DNA from: Sphingobacteriaceae bacterium
GTDB taxonomy: Bacteria > Bacteroidota > Bacteroidia > B-17B0 > Aurantibacillaceae
Direction: 5' to 3'
Length of the DNA: 64,000 nucleotides
NCBI GenBank assembly: GCA_002319075.1
Contig: NVQB01000001.1
Coordinates: 1,178,001 to 1,242,000 of the forward strand
In this document: piece after piece, positions 16,710 through 25,731 of the stretch
Numbering within the stretch: the stretch's first letter is position 1
How the letters are laid out: every line of letters begins with the position of its first letter
Notes under the pieces: generated by a model
Databases searched by the model: none
Told to the model about the DNA's origin: nothing
The model's input: the letters and a program-made list of their open reading frames with translations, nothing else
Program-made: the position numbers and the translations under genes

Positions 16710-18740
16710 TTACTCCTCCTTAGATTGCAGCATCTTCTCCAGAGCATACATTTCATCCCGTAAACGCGCGGCTTCCACAAAATCCATTTCTTTTGCGGCG
16801 CGTATCATCGACGATTTTATTTTCCCAATTTGTTTTTTCAATTCATCCGCATTCATATACTGAACCACCGGATCAGCTGCTAAACTTATCTCTTCAGATT
16901 CTGCATAGGCTTTTACCAGTTTTCCATTAACGGTTACTTCTACCCCACCAAATTGTGAGAGCGCCATTTTCTTACGCCCAGCCTGAACAGGAGTTATTTT
17001 GTTTACAAAATTATACTCAATCTGCTTTTTGCGACGACGCATGGTCTCATCAATAGTCAACTGCATACTCTCTGTGATCCGGTCGGCATACATGATCACT
17101 CTTCCGTTTACATTTCTTGCTGCCCGTCCCACCGTTTGCACAAGGCTTCGTTCATTTCTCAAAAAGCCTTCTTTGTCTGCATCTAAAATAGCTACCAGCG
17201 ACACTTCGGGTAAATCCAAACCTTCGCGCAATAAATTAATCCCGATCAACACATCAAACATCCCTGCCCTTAACTGACGCAGAATTTCCACCCGTTCAAG
17301 AGTATCTACTTCACTATGAATGTAACGGCAACGGACATTCAGTTTCGTGAGGTATTTTGTAAGTTCTTCTGCCATACGTTTCGTTAAGGTGGTCACCAGT
17401 ATACGTTCGTCCAAAGCAGCTACTTTATGAATCTCATCCAATAAATCATCTACCTGGTTGGCGCAAGGGCGAATATCGATTAGAGGATCTAAAATTCCGG
17501 TAGGTCTGATCAATTGCTCAACCACAATTCCTTCAGCTTCCTGCAATTCATATTCCGCAGGAGTAGCACTAACATAAATCACCTGGTTCACGATGCTGTA
17601 AAACTCTTCAAATTTTAAAGGACGATTATCCAATGCAGATGGCAAACGAAATCCATATTCTACAAGATTTACTTTGCGTGCCAAATCACCTCCAAACATC
17701 GCGCGCACTTGTGGCAAGGTAACATGACTCTCATCCACAATTAGTAAAAAATCTTTTGGAAAATAATCCATTAAACAAAAGGGGCGTGTGCCTGGAAGTC
17801 TGCCATCAAAATACCGAGAGTAATTCTCAATCCCGCTGCAATAGCCAAGTTCACGCATCATCTCCAAATCAAAATTCACACGTTCTTCAATACGTTTAGC
17901 TTCCAGAGTTTTATCTTGTTGCAAAAAAAACTCTACCTGCTTTTTCATGTCTTCTGCAATGCTTACCATGGCATTCTTTAAAGTGTCAGGAGCGGTTACA
18001 AAAAGGTTCGCAGGGAAAACGGTAAAACTCTCATGCTTTTTAATGATGTGATTATTAACGTTGTCAAAAGTTTCTATGCTTTCAATCTCATCGCCAAAAA
18101 ATACAATCCGCACGCAAAAGTCCACGTAAGGCAGGTTAATATCTACGGTATCTCCTTTTACACGAAATGTTCCGCGGTTAAAATCACCAGTAGTGCGCGA
18201 ATACAAAGACCCTACAAATTTGTAAAGCAATTTATTTCTTGAAATCGTTTGACCTTTTTCTACAACAATTATATTTTGCTTAAAGTCCGTAGGATTACCA
18301 ATACCATAAATACAACTTACTGAACTTACAACGATCACATCGCGACGGCCGGACAGTAAAGAGCTGGAAGCACTCAAACGGCATTTTTCAATTTCCTCAT
18401 TAATAGCCAGATCCTTTTCAATATAAGTTCCGGTAGTTGGCAGATAAGCTTCCGGCTGGTAGTAGTCGTAATAACTCACAAAATATTCAACAGCATTATT
18501 TGGAAAAAACTGTTTGAACTCGGCGTAAAGCTGTGCTGCCAGAGTTTTATTGTGACACAATACAAGCGTCGGTTTATCCACCTGCGCAATTACATTCGCA
18601 GCCGTAAAAGTTTTTCCAGAACCGGTAACACCAAGTAGTACCTGGTGCTGGGTATTGGAATTAATTCCGTCTACTAATTGTTTTATGGCCATCGGCTGAT
18701 CACCGGTTGGCTCAAATTCGGAGGTAAGTTGAAATGCCAT
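16710..18740 (-). CDS. uvrB: UvrABC excision repair subunit B
   Basis: Helicase-like damage-verification subunit of nucleotide excision repair. The 676-residue protein is full length. It has Walker A GVTGSGKT (37-44), the beta-hairpin region YYDYYQPEAYLP, the DEAD-like VDESH, helicase motifs QTVGRAARN, and a C-terminal UVR motif (about 638-670, IRAAKEMDFVEAARLRDEM) that binds UvrC. The start MAFQLTSEFEPTGDQP is typical. It appears monocistronic; uvrA and uvrC are not in the window. Confidence 0.98.
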   Translation of the reverse strand: MAFQLTSEFEPTGDQPMAIKQLVDGINSNTQHQVLLGVTGSGKTFTAANVIAQVDKPTLVLCHNKTLAAQLYAEFKQFFPNNAVEYFVSYYDYYQPEAYLPTTGTYIEKDLAINEEIEKCRLSASSSLLSGRRDVIVVSSVSCIYGIGNPTDFKQNIIVVEKGQTISRNKLLYKFVGSLYSRTTGDFNRGTFRVKGDTVDINLPYVDFCVRIVFFGDEIESIETFDNVNNHIIKKHESFTVFPANLFVTAPDTLKNAMVSIAEDMKKQVEFFLQQDKTLEAKRIEERVNFDLEMMRELGYCSGIENYSRYFDGRLPGTRPFCLMDYFPKDFLLIVDESHVTLPQVRAMFGGDLARKVNLVEYGFRLPSALDNRPLKFEEFYSIVNQVIYVSATPAEYELQEAEGIVVEQLIRPTGILDPLIDIRPCANQVDDLLDEIHKVAALDERILVTTLTKRMAEELTKYLTKLNVRCRYIHSEVDTLERVEILRQLRAGMFDVLIGINLLREGLDLPEVSLVAILDADKEGFLRNERSLVQTVGRAARNVNGRVIMYADRITESMQLTIDETMRRRKKQIEYNFVNKITPVQAGRKKMALSQFGGVEVTVNGKLVKAYAESEEISLAADPVVQYMNADELKKQIGKIKSSMIRAAKEMDFVEAARLRDEMYALEKMLQSKEE

Positions 18741-18911
18741 AGAGTATATAAAGTTAATCTACAGTTGGGAGTATTCAAAACCTGATGCTGGATTTTAGTA
18801 ATTTTTGGAATCTGGATTCCCTGTCACTACTTTGCCACCGATGTAAAGGATTTCACAACTAAGTTTTAACTTACTCTGAAAGTCCGGAAAAAAGATCTGT
18901 GTAATCTGTGG

Positions 18912-19682
18912 CTACTTTATCAATCTATACTTGGCACTAGCTTCGGCCTTGGTACACAAACTGAAATGCCACCATTCACTGGTAATAGGATTCATTTTAG
19001 CAAGTAACATCACCTTACGAAGCAAAAGCCGGTTCTGGTAAGCTTCCTGGCTTAATTCCCCGCTTTTTAAAAATCTTGCTTCATAAATAGGTTCCGATAA
19101 ATTTCCAAAAAAGTCGAAGTCTGTGCCCATATCCAGCCATTGGTTGGTTCTGGTGTTTATGAGGGTTAGATCTACGGCGCAACCATAATTGTGCATCGAG
19201 GTTTCCTCGGGGCGGGAAAGGTAGACTATTTTTTTATCCGGATGCATTTTTAAACTATCCCACATGATTTGCTGAATGTGTTGGGGGCGCGAAGCATCGA
19301 GGATCAGCAGACTTAAATCAGGATTAAGTTGTTTTAAATAATACTGAGCAGCCGCCACTTTGAGTGCTGTTTCGCAGTTAAAATAAGCATTGCGGAGACC
19401 GTCGTACAAATTGTACTTTAAAAAATTAAGCGTATCGGCATACATCAAATTAACTTTTATACTCGAATCCAGCGACTTGATATTTACCAGATCGTAAGTC
19501 TTGAAAAGAAATTCTACGTAGGAAGTATCAGGATTGTGAGCCGGATTTTTTTTATTTCCTGTACTATCCATTTCGGCGATCTCGTAAACAATTTGTTTTT
19601 TGATCCTGTATACATGATTGTGCTCTTCTATGTTGCAGGCAGTGAGAACTAAACTTAAGACAAGGATGTTAATATGTTTCAA
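18912..19682 (-). CDS. VanX-like D-Ala-D-Ala dipeptidase lipoprotein (M15D)
   Basis: Predicted zinc dipeptidase of 256 residues, anchored as a lipoprotein (lipobox LTAC, Cys16). The M15 zinc site is visible: His164 and Asp171 in SMHNYGCAVDLTL and His239 in EWWHF, with the general base Glu236. The ASRPQ motif near 130 is also typical of VanX/DdpX. A periplasmic enzyme of this type more likely recycles peptidoglycan dipeptides than confers glycopeptide resistance, because the vanHA genes are absent; this is inference. The gene is divergent from yajQ. The upstream 171-bp gap to uvrB contains the phrase CTGTGTAATCTGTGGC but no gene. Confidence 0.88.
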   Translation of the reverse strand: MKHINILVLSLVLTACNIEEHNHVYRIKKQIVYEIAEMDSTGNKKNPAHNPDTSYVEFLFKTYDLVNIKSLDSSIKVNLMYADTLNFLKYNLYDGLRNAYFNCETALKVAAAQYYLKQLNPDLSLLILDASRPQHIQQIMWDSLKMHPDKKIVYLSRPEETSMHNYGCAVDLTLINTRTNQWLDMGTDFDFFGNLSEPIYEARFLKSGELSQEAYQNRLLLRKVMLLAKMNPITSEWWHFSLCTKAEASAKYRLIK

Positions 19683-19717
19683 CTAAATTCGGGGCTTAGA
19701 GTTTAAAATCAATTACC

Positions 19718-19725
19718 TATTTTTG
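19718..19725 (+). promoter_or_regulatory. -7 element upstream of yajQ
   Basis: TATTTTTG, an exact TAnnTTTG match, 19 bp before the ATG at 19745. The -33 region is not clear. Confidence 0.45.
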
Positions 19726-19744
19726 GACGTAAATTTAAAAGAAT

Positions 19745-20233
19745 ATGCCTTCATTTGATATAGCCAGTAAACTCGACGCGCAATTATTAGATAATGCCGT
19801 AAATGTAGCGAAAAAAGACATTTTAAACCGGTGGGATTTCAGAGATAGTAAAAGCACGATTGAATTAAACAAAAAAGACCTGCTTATAAATATCGCTACT
19901 GAAAATGACATGCGCCTCGATGCTATAATCGACGCCATCCATTCCCGTATGATCAAACAGGGCCTCGATCCTCGCGGCTTGGACGAAAGCAAGGAACATT
20001 ATCCAAGTGGCCCGCTAATTAAAAAAGACATTAAAGTAAGACAAGGTATTGAGAAAGAGGCTTCCAAGAAAATATTGAAAGACATTAAAGACAGTAAAAT
20101 AAAAGTTACCGCTCAAATAATGGATGACATTATTCGTGTAAGTGCTAAAAAAATTGATGATCTGCAGGAAGTTATAGCCCTTTGTAGAAGGGGTGATTAT
20201 GAAATTCCGCTTCAGTTTATTAACATGAAATAA
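19745..20233 (+). CDS. yajQ: YajQ family nucleotide-binding protein
   Basis: A 162-residue cytoplasmic protein of the YajQ/DUF520 family. It begins MPSFDIASKLDAQLLDNAVN, followed by NRWDFRDSKSTIEL and the C-terminal FINMK, all diagnostic. The fold is two ferredoxin-like domains. A Xanthomonas homologue binds cyclic di-GMP and other family members have been reported to bind nucleotides or tRNA; which applies here is unknown. It is followed by the HddA-like kinase gene after 58 bp, with its own -7 element. Confidence 0.95.
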   Translation: MPSFDIASKLDAQLLDNAVNVAKKDILNRWDFRDSKSTIELNKKDLLINIATENDMRLDAIIDAIHSRMIKQGLDPRGLDESKEHYPSGPLIKKDIKVRQGIEKEASKKILKDIKDSKIKVTAQIMDDIIRVSAKKIDDLQEVIALCRRGDYEIPLQFINMK

Positions 20234-20279
20234 ATGTTTTCAGTCGATCTGCTCAAAACTCTAACCCGTATATTTTAAT

Positions 20280-20287
20280 TACTTTTG
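20280..20287 (+). promoter_or_regulatory. -7 element upstream of the HddA-like kinase
   Basis: TACTTTTG, an exact TAnnTTTG match, ends 4 bp before the ATG at 20292, implying a leaderless or near-leaderless transcript. No good -33 element is seen. Confidence 0.45.
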
Positions 20288-20291
20288 CCGC

Positions 20292-21314
20292 ATGATTATC
20301 AGAAGCAAAGCTCCTTTAAGAATTGGTCTGGCCGGCGGCGGAACAGATGTTAGTCCCTATTCTGACCTTTATGGCGGTGCCATCTTAAATGCAACCATCG
20401 ACCTTTATGCCTATGCTTCTTTAGAACCACTCACTAATGGCACTATTGAGTTTGTTATTGACGGCACCGAAAAAAATTTTAAAGTAAAAACTGAAAAGGA
20501 ACTTAAACTTAGTGAGGGATTCGAGCTTTTTATCGGCGTGTACAATCGCGTGATCAAACAATTTAATCTTGAGCCTCTTTCCTTCCGTTTAACTTCGTAC
20601 ATCGAGGCGCCCCAGGGATCAGGACTAGGCACCTCATCAACGCTGGTTGTATCAATGCTGGGCGCTTTTGTAGAATGGCTGAATCTTCCTTTAGGTAAAT
20701 ATGATATTGCACATTTAGCGTACGAGATTGAACGTGTAGATCTGAATATGGCAGGTGGTAAACAAGACCAGTACGCTGCAACATTTGGGGGAATAAATTA
20801 TATTGAATTTTTTGAAAAAGATAAGGTCATTGTAAATCCTTTACAACTGAAACCAGAGATCATTTACGAACTGGAAAACAATATTCTTCTCTATTTTACG
20901 GCTACACAAAGGCTTTCGGCCAACATTATCCGCGAACAGGTAAAAAACGTAAACGATAAAAACACTAAAAGTGTAGATGCCATGCACAATTTAAAGGAGC
21001 AGGCGCATCAAATGAAAGAAGCCCTCCTTCGCGGAGAACTAAATAAGATCGGTGAAATTTTAAATTTCGGCTGGAAAAATAAAAAAGATATGGCCCAAAG
21101 TATTTCCAATACTTTAATTGATTCTATCTATACCATGGCTCTTGAACATGGCGCTACCGGAGGGAAGATCTCGGGCGCAGGTGGTGGTGGCTTTATGTTT
21201 TTTTATTGTCCCGCTGTTACTAAAATAAAAGTGGCAAAAGCCATTCAATCACTTGGTGGAAACATTCAGCCGTTCAAATTTACACAACAAGGTCTGGTTA
21301 CCTGGAAGATGTGA
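20292..21314 (+). CDS. GHMP kinase, HddA-like sugar kinase
   Basis: A 340-residue ATP-dependent small-molecule kinase of the GHMP superfamily. It begins MIIRSKAPLRIGLAGGGTDVSPYSD, the signature of the D-glycero-alpha-D-manno-heptose 7-phosphate kinase (HddA) group. It has the ATP loop PQGSGLGTSSTL (about 105-116) and the C-terminal motif GGKISGAGGGGFMFFY. The pathway in known cases is GDP-heptose synthesis for surface glycans. Partner genes (gmhA, hddC, gmhB) are not nearby, so the sugar substrate is uncertain (fucose kinase-like relatives exist). Confidence 0.85.
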   Translation: MIIRSKAPLRIGLAGGGTDVSPYSDLYGGAILNATIDLYAYASLEPLTNGTIEFVIDGTEKNFKVKTEKELKLSEGFELFIGVYNRVIKQFNLEPLSFRLTSYIEAPQGSGLGTSSTLVVSMLGAFVEWLNLPLGKYDIAHLAYEIERVDLNMAGGKQDQYAATFGGINYIEFFEKDKVIVNPLQLKPEIIYELENNILLYFTATQRLSANIIREQVKNVNDKNTKSVDAMHNLKEQAHQMKEALLRGELNKIGEILNFGWKNKKDMAQSISNTLIDSIYTMALEHGATGGKISGAGGGGFMFFYCPAVTKIKVAKAIQSLGGNIQPFKFTQQGLVTWKM

Positions 21315-21497
21315 ACGGAGCCACGACTGCAGGGACGAGAAGAGAATCATAGCCTGGATGCTAAAAAATAATTTGAAGCTTCCATAATTTGAAAGACTTA
21401 TAAGAATCATGCCGCTGATAAATCCCAAGCGTTTATTAATCGTTTATATCATTTCTTAAAACATTCTGTCTTATTTATTAAATTCGCCTTTTTAGAT

Positions 21498-22448
21498 ATG
21501 GCAACGACTACACTCGATAAAACAGATTTTAAACTTCCCGGACAAAGCGCTTATTACAAAGGAAAGGTGCGCGATGTATACACAATTAATAACGACATTC
21601 TGGTAATGATCGCAAGCGACCGCATCAGTGCATTCGATGTGGTGCTGCCAAGAGGAATTCCTTACAAAGGGCAAGTGTTGAACCAGATCGCCGAACAGTT
21701 TTTAAAAGCAACAAGCGACATTGTTCCTAACTGGTTAATTTCTACACCGCATCCAAATGTGAGTATCGGCCGTATGTGCCAACCTTTTAAAGTTGAGATG
21801 GTTGTACGCGGATATCTCGCGGGGCACGCTGCCAGAACTTATGCCAGTGGCCTGAGAACTTTATGCGGTGTAACTTTGCCGGAAGGTCTTATTGAAAACG
21901 ACAAATTGCCGCAGCCCATCATTACTCCTACTACCAAAGCTTCCGAAGGACATGATGAAGATATCAGCAAAGAAGAAATTATTAAACAGGGCATCGTAAG
22001 CAAAGAACATTACGAGCAACTTGAAAAATACACACTTGCTTTGTATGCTCGTGGACAGGAAATTGCAAACAAAATGGGGTTGATTCTTGTAGATACCAAA
22101 TACGAATTTGGTCTTTTTCAAAATGAGATTGTTTTGATGGACGAAATCCATACACCTGATTCTTCCCGCTATTTTTATCAAGAAGGATATCAGGAGCGTC
22201 AGAAAAAAGGAGAAGAACAAAAACAACTCAGTAAAGAATTTGTACGACGCTGGCTGATCGAGAATGGCTTCCAGGGCAAAGAAGGACAAACTATTCCTGC
22301 CATGAGTGATGAATGGGTAACTGAAATCAGTGACCGCTACATTGAGCTTTATGAAAAAGTTACCGGAAAATCTTTTATAAAATCAGACTACAGCAACATT
22401 CAAAAAGACGTTGAAGCGGCCATTCTAAAAGGCCTTTCAGCATTATAG
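21498..22448 (+). CDS. purC: Phosphoribosylaminoimidazole-succinocarboxamide synthase
   Basis: SAICAR synthase, the ATP-dependent step joining aspartate to CAIR in purine synthesis. The 316-residue protein carries [13 protein letters not shown], the signature [11 protein letters not shown], the catalytic LVDTKYEFG segment and the SRYF block ([13 protein letters not shown]). The length matches the longer form of the family. A strong terminator follows. It is the second purine gene in the window after the PurF-like gene, 6 kb away, with unrelated genes between. Confidence 0.97.
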   Translation: MATTTLDKTDFKLPGQSAYYKGKVRDVYTINNDILVMIASDRISAFDVVLPRGIPYKGQVLNQIAEQFLKATSDIVPNWLISTPHPNVSIGRMCQPFKVEMVVRGYLAGHAARTYASGLRTLCGVTLPEGLIENDKLPQPIITPTTKASEGHDEDISKEEIIKQGIVSKEHYEQLEKYTLALYARGQEIANKMGLILVDTKYEFGLFQNEIVLMDEIHTPDSSRYFYQEGYQERQKKGEEQKQLSKEFVRRWLIENGFQGKEGQTIPAMSDEWVTEISDRYIELYEKVTGKSFIKSDYSNIQKDVEAAILKGLSAL

Positions 22449-22480
22449 ATTGATACTGTATTTTTTACCAGGTTTAATAG

Positions 22481-22517
22481 TTAACCCGGAGTTTTTATGA
22501 ACTCCGGGTTAATTTTT
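22481..22517 (+). terminator. Intrinsic terminator of purC
   Basis: Perfect 13-bp inverted repeat TTAACCCGGAGTT (22481-22493) / AACTCCGGGTTAA (22500-22512) with a 6-nt loop and a run of T. Confidence 0.92.
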
Positions 22518-22561
22518 GTTCTGAAGTTTAGCTGGTTGCATAATTTTGATAAAACACTCCC

Positions 22562-22669
22562 CGCCTGTCGTAGAAACGCGCATCCTTTTTTGCGGAAATA
22601 CGCAAAGTAGTTTGCGCAAACACGAAATTATTTCGTGGAAATACGCAGGCGTCTACTGCTATTTCTACG
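22562..22669. other. Structured intergenic segment with overlapping hairpins
   Basis: Between the purC terminator and the PAS-SpoIIE gene. Inverted pairs: CGCCTG (22562-22567) with CAGGCG (22646-22651); CGTAGAAA (22569-22576) with TTTCTACG (22662-22669); TTTGCG (22589-22594) with CGCAAA (22601-22606), or that CGCAAA with TTTGCG (22611-22616); CACGAAA (22621-22627) with TTTCGTG (22631-22637). The two outer pairs cross, so they are either alternatives or a pseudoknot. It could be an RNA element or a REP-like DNA repeat. I do not recognise a known family. Confidence 0.5.
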
Positions 22670-22745
22670 TTGCCCCTTAAGCAACTAAGCGCGAATTTTA
22701 TCTACTGAATTTTTCGAATTAACCCCGTTAAGATTCAGTACCATA

Positions 22746-23942
22746 ATGAGCGCTCTCACAAAAAATATTTTTGCTGAAATTCCAGGAAGTCCTGAAAGGC
22801 TTTATGAGCAGAGTATTGAGAGCTTCTTTAAAGTATTTAATGTTGCACCAGGGGGCATGTGCCTCACTGAAAACTCACTTTTGGTTGAAGTGAACCCTAT
22901 GTTTGAAAACATGTTTGGACATAGCCGGGCGGAAGCCATGGGCAAGAGTAATCTTGCTCTTGGCACGCTACGGGAAGAGGAAGTTATGAAAGTTGGTGAG
23001 ATTTTCAGAACTACTGGTAAACTTTTTAATGAGGAAGTGACCTGTTATCATAAAAATGGTAAAAAGGTACATTGCCTGGTTACTACAAGTACTCTGCTGA
23101 TTGGTGGCAAACAGTTAATCCTGACTTCCTTCAGCGATGTTACCTCCTTAAAAAAACAAAGCGCTACCATAGCAGAACAGCATAAAGATCTTTTTGACAG
23201 TGTCACCTACGCCAAACGTATACAAGAAGCAATTTTTTCCTCGCCGCAAACATTTCACACAGTGTTACCGGATTCTTTTCTCCTTCTAAAACCCAAATCT
23301 ATCGTTACTGGTGATTTTTACTGGCTCGAGAAAAAAGGAAATAAAATTTATGTAGCCGCGGCTGATTGCACCGGCCACGGAGTTCCCGGAGCTTTAATGA
23401 GTATCATTGGGCACAACATCATCAGCAAGTCTCTTAGTCCTAAAAACTTAACCCGTCCTTGCGAAATTTTAAATGATTTAAGCAGCGAAATTTTTAAAAC
23501 GCTTCAGCAAAACTTAAACAGTCACGGCGTTAAAGATGGCATGGACATTTCTCTCATCAGCATCGATACTGAAAACATGGTGATGGAATATGCCGCTGCC
23601 CGGCAACCTGTTTATCGCATACGCAACAATGAGTTGGTGAAGCTTATGCCAGATCGTTTTCCAATTGGAATTTACACCGGCCAACATTTGCAGGAATTTA
23701 ATAACCAGCAAATTAGTCTTCAGCGGGGCGACACCATTTACATGTTTACGGATGGATACACGGATCAGTTCGGTGGTCCGGAAAAGAAAAAATTTAAAGC
23801 ACTGCAATTTCAAAAACTCTTGCTTTCTATTCAGACTTTTTCCATGGATGAACAAAAACAAATTCTCCTGAAAGAACTTTCTGATTGGCAAGAAGACTGT
23901 GTGCAGGTAGATGATATTATGATTATTGGCATAAAAATATAA
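22746..23942 (+). CDS. PAS domain - SpoIIE/PP2C-type serine phosphatase
   Basis: Cytoplasmic signalling protein of 398 residues. A PAS domain (about 22-135, FNVAPGGMCLTENSLLVEVNPMF) is followed by a short coiled linker and a SpoIIE-type phosphatase domain (about 170-398). The metal-binding motifs are GDFYW (aspartate), ADCTGHGVPGA, and DGYTDQFGG near the C-terminus, and the last Asp lies in VQVDDIMIIG, so it should be active on phosphoserine or phosphothreonine. In other bacteria such enzymes dephosphorylate anti-sigma-factor antagonists (RsbU/RsbP), but no STAS or RsbW gene is seen nearby. It is preceded by the structured segment and followed by two small signalling or unknown genes. Confidence 0.9.
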   Translation: MSALTKNIFAEIPGSPERLYEQSIESFFKVFNVAPGGMCLTENSLLVEVNPMFENMFGHSRAEAMGKSNLALGTLREEEVMKVGEIFRTTGKLFNEEVTCYHKNGKKVHCLVTTSTLLIGGKQLILTSFSDVTSLKKQSATIAEQHKDLFDSVTYAKRIQEAIFSSPQTFHTVLPDSFLLLKPKSIVTGDFYWLEKKGNKIYVAAADCTGHGVPGALMSIIGHNIISKSLSPKNLTRPCEILNDLSSEIFKTLQQNLNSHGVKDGMDISLISIDTENMVMEYAAARQPVYRIRNNELVKLMPDRFPIGIYTGQHLQEFNNQQISLQRGDTIYMFTDGYTDQFGGPEKKKFKALQFQKLLLSIQTFSMDEQKQILLKELSDWQEDCVQVDDIMIIGIKI

Positions 23943-23998
23943 ACTAAAAACCCATCAGTTTTGAACGCATCGCCCAAAAAAACAAACATACCAGCATT

Positions 23999-24026
23999 GA
24001 GTAGTCCGGTTAGTGGACTGCTCTTT
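23999..24026 (+). terminator. Weak hairpin, possible terminator
   Basis: GAGTAGTCC (23999-24007) pairs with GGACTGCTC (24015-24023), with one G-T pair, followed by only three T. It is downstream of the PAS-SpoIIE gene. Confidence 0.4.
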
Positions 24027-24073
24027 GCAGGAATGGAGTTTATGATGTGTAACTGATTAATAAAAACTCAACT

Positions 24074-24502
24074 ATGAAAAATGTAAGCCTGCACTACAAC
24101 GGTAAACTCAAAAAAGTAAGTATTGCCGTAAACAAAGCAAACGAAATTTTAAGTTCTACGCAATTCTATGAGCAAATAAGAGCTTACAAAAAATTCGACA
24201 ACAGTCCGCTGAGTCCCGAAATTATCTCAAGACTGTTGCAGGATTCCGGTCACCAGATTGAAGTAACTGTCAACTGGATAGTTCCGATCGTAAAAACAAA
24301 ACACAATAAAATAAGTGTTTCCGGCTGGGATTTTAGCAGCAATTTACCTGCAGGCGTTAACAATCTCATCTATGAAACAGTCAACTCTATGGATTGCCTC
24401 TATAACATTTTAAATAACGAATCAGTTCCTTCTTATAACCAGGGAAGTCTTACCGCCCCATGGGTAATTGGCGCTATTGCGGAAGTGATGGTACTGAAGT
24501 AA
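24074..24502 (+). CDS. Hypothetical protein, 142 aa
   Basis: I do not recognise this family. The protein is cytoplasmic by appearance (no signal peptide, no long hydrophobic segment), with an N-terminal half rich in Lys, Asn and Ser and a beta-rich middle (IEVTVNWIVPIVKTKHNKISVSG). The C-terminus has a helical segment (NLIYETVNSMDCLYNIL) and the hydrophobic patch APWVIGAIAEVMVL. Coding is supported by a clean ATG, length, and position between two signalling genes on the same strand. It may be a partner of those proteins, but that is inference. Confidence 0.65.
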   Translation: MKNVSLHYNGKLKKVSIAVNKANEILSSTQFYEQIRAYKKFDNSPLSPEIISRLLQDSGHQIEVTVNWIVPIVKTKHNKISVSGWDFSSNLPAGVNNLIYETVNSMDCLYNILNNESVPSYNQGSLTAPWVIGAIAEVMVLK

Positions 24503-24546
24503 AGCTTTTTTTAACGGTCTCATTTTAGTCATCTAGAATTATTTTT

Positions 24547-25224
24547 ATGAACCAGCCATTTGATATTACAGGAAAAACAGAAGTGGAACTTCTGGAACTA
24601 TTTACTGATATGCAATTTGAACTGGAACATGAAAAAAGATTCCATGGTACCGTCGATCATTTACTCGAAGGACTTCAAATTATCGATTTCAACTGGCGCT
24701 ATGTTTACGTAAATGAAGCTGTTGTGAAACAAAGTAAATTTTCACGGGAACAACTTCTCGGGCACTCCATGATGGAAATCTATCCAGGACTTGAGCAAAC
24801 AGAACTCTTTAAAGTAATGAGTTTATCGATGAACGCCCGGGTGCCACATCTTTTTGAAAATGTCTTTACATTTCCCGATAACTCTACAGGGTGCTTCGAA
24901 TTAAGCATACAGCCCACAGAAGGCGGTCTCACAATATTATCCAACGATATCAGCGAAAAGAAAAAGGCCGAAAAAGAAAAAGCAGAGCGTTCTGCTGCCC
25001 TGGAAAGGCTCATTTTTATGACCTCACACAACCTTCGCCAGCCCGTAACACAAGTACAAGGACTTGCTAACCTATTAAAAAGCCAGGTGCAGAGCCTCGC
25101 AGAGGCAAACCCTGAACTTAAAAAAATCGTCGACTATCTTATACACTCCGCATCTTCCCTCGATAACGTAACACGTGATCTCACCAGTTACATACAAAGT
25201 ATCGAACTTAAAGCAAAAAAATAA
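24547..25224 (+). CDS. PAS domain protein with histidine-kinase H-box but no ATPase domain
   Basis: A 225-residue cytoplasmic protein. A PAS domain (about 32-140, with FNWRYVYVNEAVVKQSKFSREQLLG and the terminal ILSNDISEKKKAE) leads through a coiled coil into a dimerisation/phosphoacceptor-like helix pair, with the H-box TSHNLRQPV (His161). The sequence then ends after the second helix; no N, G1 or G2 boxes of a HATPase domain follow, and the next frame (25226 on) does not encode one. So it is a sensor plus phosphoacceptor without its own kinase domain. It may act as a phosphotransfer or dimerisation partner for another kinase, or be a truncated kinase; the C-terminus ends in LKAKK with no sign of a frameshift in the following bases. 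Confidence 0.82.
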   Translation: MNQPFDITGKTEVELLELFTDMQFELEHEKRFHGTVDHLLEGLQIIDFNWRYVYVNEAVVKQSKFSREQLLGHSMMEIYPGLEQTELFKVMSLSMNARVPHLFENVFTFPDNSTGCFELSIQPTEGGLTILSNDISEKKKAEKEKAERSAALERLIFMTSHNLRQPVTQVQGLANLLKSQVQSLAEANPELKKIVDYLIHSASSLDNVTRDLTSYIQSIELKAKK

Positions 25225-25225
25225 G

Positions 25226-25561
25226 ATGATACGAACCGACAAATACAAAAAAGGAGTAATGGCTGTATCTAAAAAAGCTGCGCAGCTCAATCCTCTGTTA
25301 GGTTGCTACCAAGCCCATTATCTGAATGAAGAGGGCCGTTTTATGATACAATTAAGTAATTGTCAGCTAGAGATTGACATAGACATTGCGCGCGACTACG
25401 ATCAAAACTCACCTTTATTACACGAAGGTAGAATACACCAGGCAGCTTTTGCCTACAAACCCGATGACCGGGTTTACAAAGAAACAAACAAGATAGATCA
25501 GGCCTGGAGAAAATTATTTATCGATGTTCGGAAATCTTATCCGGGCGAGGCGGAGTTGTGA
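25226..25561 (+). CDS. Hypothetical protein, 111 aa
   Basis: Unrecognised small cytoplasmic protein. The ATG at 25226 comes directly after the stop of the PAS/H-box gene (1 bp apart), so the two are almost surely co-transcribed. A longer frame from 25175 would overlap that gene and is not preferred. Visible features: a basic N-terminus (MIRTDKYKKG), a beta-like middle (FMIQLSNCQLEIDIDIA) and a hydrophilic C-terminus. It might be a regulator or target of the upstream protein. Confidence 0.65.
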   Translation: MIRTDKYKKGVMAVSKKAAQLNPLLGCYQAHYLNEEGRFMIQLSNCQLEIDIDIARDYDQNSPLLHEGRIHQAAFAYKPDDRVYKETNKIDQAWRKLFIDVRKSYPGEAEL

Positions 25562-25670
25562 AGAAACATTACCACCCCTTGTTTGTCTGCTTTTTTTTAC
25601 TACATTTAGTAGTAGCGAAATTAAAAATGTAAGACGTTAACGTGAAAAAGGTGATTGAAAAATTTGCCTT

Positions 25671-25688
25671 CTGATTTTATTAAAGAAT
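25671..25688 (+). pseudogene. Remnant 3' end of a fourth T9SS paralogue
   Basis: These 18 bases read GAT TTT ATT AAA GAA TGA, i.e. D-F-I-K-E-stop, matching the K-F-I-K-E-stop terminus of the three paralogues that follow. It sits at the same distance from the next start as the end of the second paralogue does from the third. The shared leader continues past the stop. I read it as the relic of a deleted upstream copy. Confidence 0.6.
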
Positions 25689-25731
25689 GAAATCGAAAAT
25701 TCACGAAGACCTTGAATTTAAAACTATAAAC

